In this document: positions 19,472 through 20,170 of the stretch, piece after piece
Numbering within the stretch: the stretch's first letter is position 1
Layout of the letters: each line of letters starts with the position of its first letter
From: Dirofilaria immitis
Lineage: Eukaryota > Nematoda > Chromadorea > Rhabditida > Onchocercidae
Length of the DNA stretch: 20,170 bases
NCBI GenBank assembly: GCA_024305405.1
Contig: JAKNDB010000012.1
Location: 1 to 20,170, forward strand
Reading direction: 5' to 3'
Made by a program: the position numbers and the translations under genes
Notes under the pieces: model-generated
The model's database searches: none
What the model was told of the DNA's origin: nothing
The model's input: the letters and a program-made list of their open reading frames with translations, nothing else

Positions 19472-20170
19472 TCCATTAGGATTCCTTGTTCCGACTATGG
19501 TGCAATTCAAACTATTCCTTCAACATTTATGGAAAAGGAACTACACTTGGGATCAATCTATAAGTGAAGAAGATGAAGAAACTTGGGAATGTCTAATAAA
19601 GAATGGTCAACAGACGTAAAGGATCTACCACGGTGTGTAATACATCCTCAGAACAAATGCAGTTCCATGTTTTCACAGACGCGTCAAGTCTGGCCTATTC
19701 TGCAGCTATATATGTGCGAAACTATGGAATTGAAGGTGTTAAAACATCGCTTATATTCGCAAAATCACGGATCGCACCAATTAAAGGTATCACCATACCC
19801 CGATTGGAATTATTAGCAATAATCGTTGGAGTAAGAGCAGCCCATTTTGTTATAAATCAACTGAATCTAGAAAAGGTGCCAGTTACCCTATGGTTGACTT
19901 GAAGTGCGCATTACATTGGATACAGAACTGTTCCCGACTACTGCCAAAATTTATACAGAATCGAGTAGAAGAAATAAGAAAGGCAAAGTTTGTATTTCGT
20001 TATATTCCAACTAAATATAATCCAATCGATATAGCAACAAAGGGACTTTCTCCAGCAAAACTTGGAAATTATGAAACATGGTGGAACGGACCGTCATGGT
20101 TAGTAAAAGAAGAAACGAACTGGCCGCAATGGGAATACAACTTTGAAGGGTAATAGGAAAATGAAGAAGG
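19472..20170 (+). pseudogene. RT connection, RNase H and linker, right element (partial)
   Basis: The RNase H core with FTDASS and [10 protein letters not shown] is at 19603-19902. The following linker, with KCALHWIQ and IDIATKGL, is at 19890-20153 in another frame. The breaks near 19640 and 19895 are also present in the left arm. The region ends at a TAA at 20151-20153, and integrase would follow outside the window. Confidence 0.85.

Larger units (their letters stand above)
14833..20170. repeat. Right arm of a >5.3-kb inverted repeat
   Basis: This is the reverse complement of 1-5286, with about 9.5 kb of unshared sequence between the two arms. Its inner end is at 14833, just after the last base that pairs with the left arm. 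It contains 1.2 kb of flank (14833-16027) followed by the 5' part of a BEL/Pao element reading outward. The arm continues past the window edge. Confidence 0.95.
16028..20170 (+). mobile_element. BEL/Pao-type LTR retrotransposon, 5' portion, defective (right copy)
   Basis: This is the mirror copy of 1-4092, reading outward on the plus strand with the same part order. It shares the gag stop codon, the altered protease triplet and several frameshifts with the left copy. It has its own private single-base losses in gag (near 17013 and 17300) and after the RT (near 19403 and 19599). Unlike the left copy, its RT frame is open through YVDN. Integrase and the 3' LTR lie beyond the window. Confidence 0.9.

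Overview
The window reads as nuclear DNA of a nematode, most likely a filarial worm. The DNA is strongly AT-rich. Its one recognisable host gene is a multi-exon collagen prolyl 4-hydroxylase alpha subunit of nematode PHY type, with small introns, and it is flanked by BEL/Pao-class LTR retrotransposons. There are no bacterial-style operons, ribosome binding sites, tRNAs, rRNAs or CRISPR arrays.

The overall layout is a very large interrupted palindrome. The left arm (1-5286) and right arm (14833-20170) are near-identical reverse complements, and both run off the window. Each arm has an outer part that is the 5' portion of one BEL/Pao element: LTR, primer-binding site, gag, protease, reverse transcriptase and RNase H. 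It also has an inner part of about 1.2 kb of non-coding flank. The two elements point outward, the left on the minus strand (4092 to 1) and the right on the plus strand (16028 to 20170). Both carry the same in-frame stop and several of the same frameshifts, so the element was probably dead before it was copied. The arms also differ from each other, mostly by one- or two-base changes in homopolymer length.

The 9.5-kb spacer between the arms holds the prolyl 4-hydroxylase gene on the minus strand (5744-9818). I can place twelve exons, from a signal peptide to a canonical C-terminus. The gene looks decayed or badly read: one splice donor is AT instead of GT, one is GC, two places need a one-base frame correction at a homopolymer, and several usually conserved residues are changed. 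The iron and 2-oxoglutarate ligands are all still present.

The rest of the spacer is non-coding. It contains a third copy (11548-11890) of the sequence that lies next to the LTR in each arm. This copy stops exactly where the LTR would begin. It also contains a foldback structure (13557-14319) with 259-bp inverted arms around a short-period tandem repeat and a perfect hairpin.

I did not find a new molecular system. The most interesting object is the structure itself: a palindrome with retrotransposon-bearing arms around a decaying collagen-processing gene. It could be an ampliconic or sex-linked region, an inversion hotspot, or an assembly artefact.
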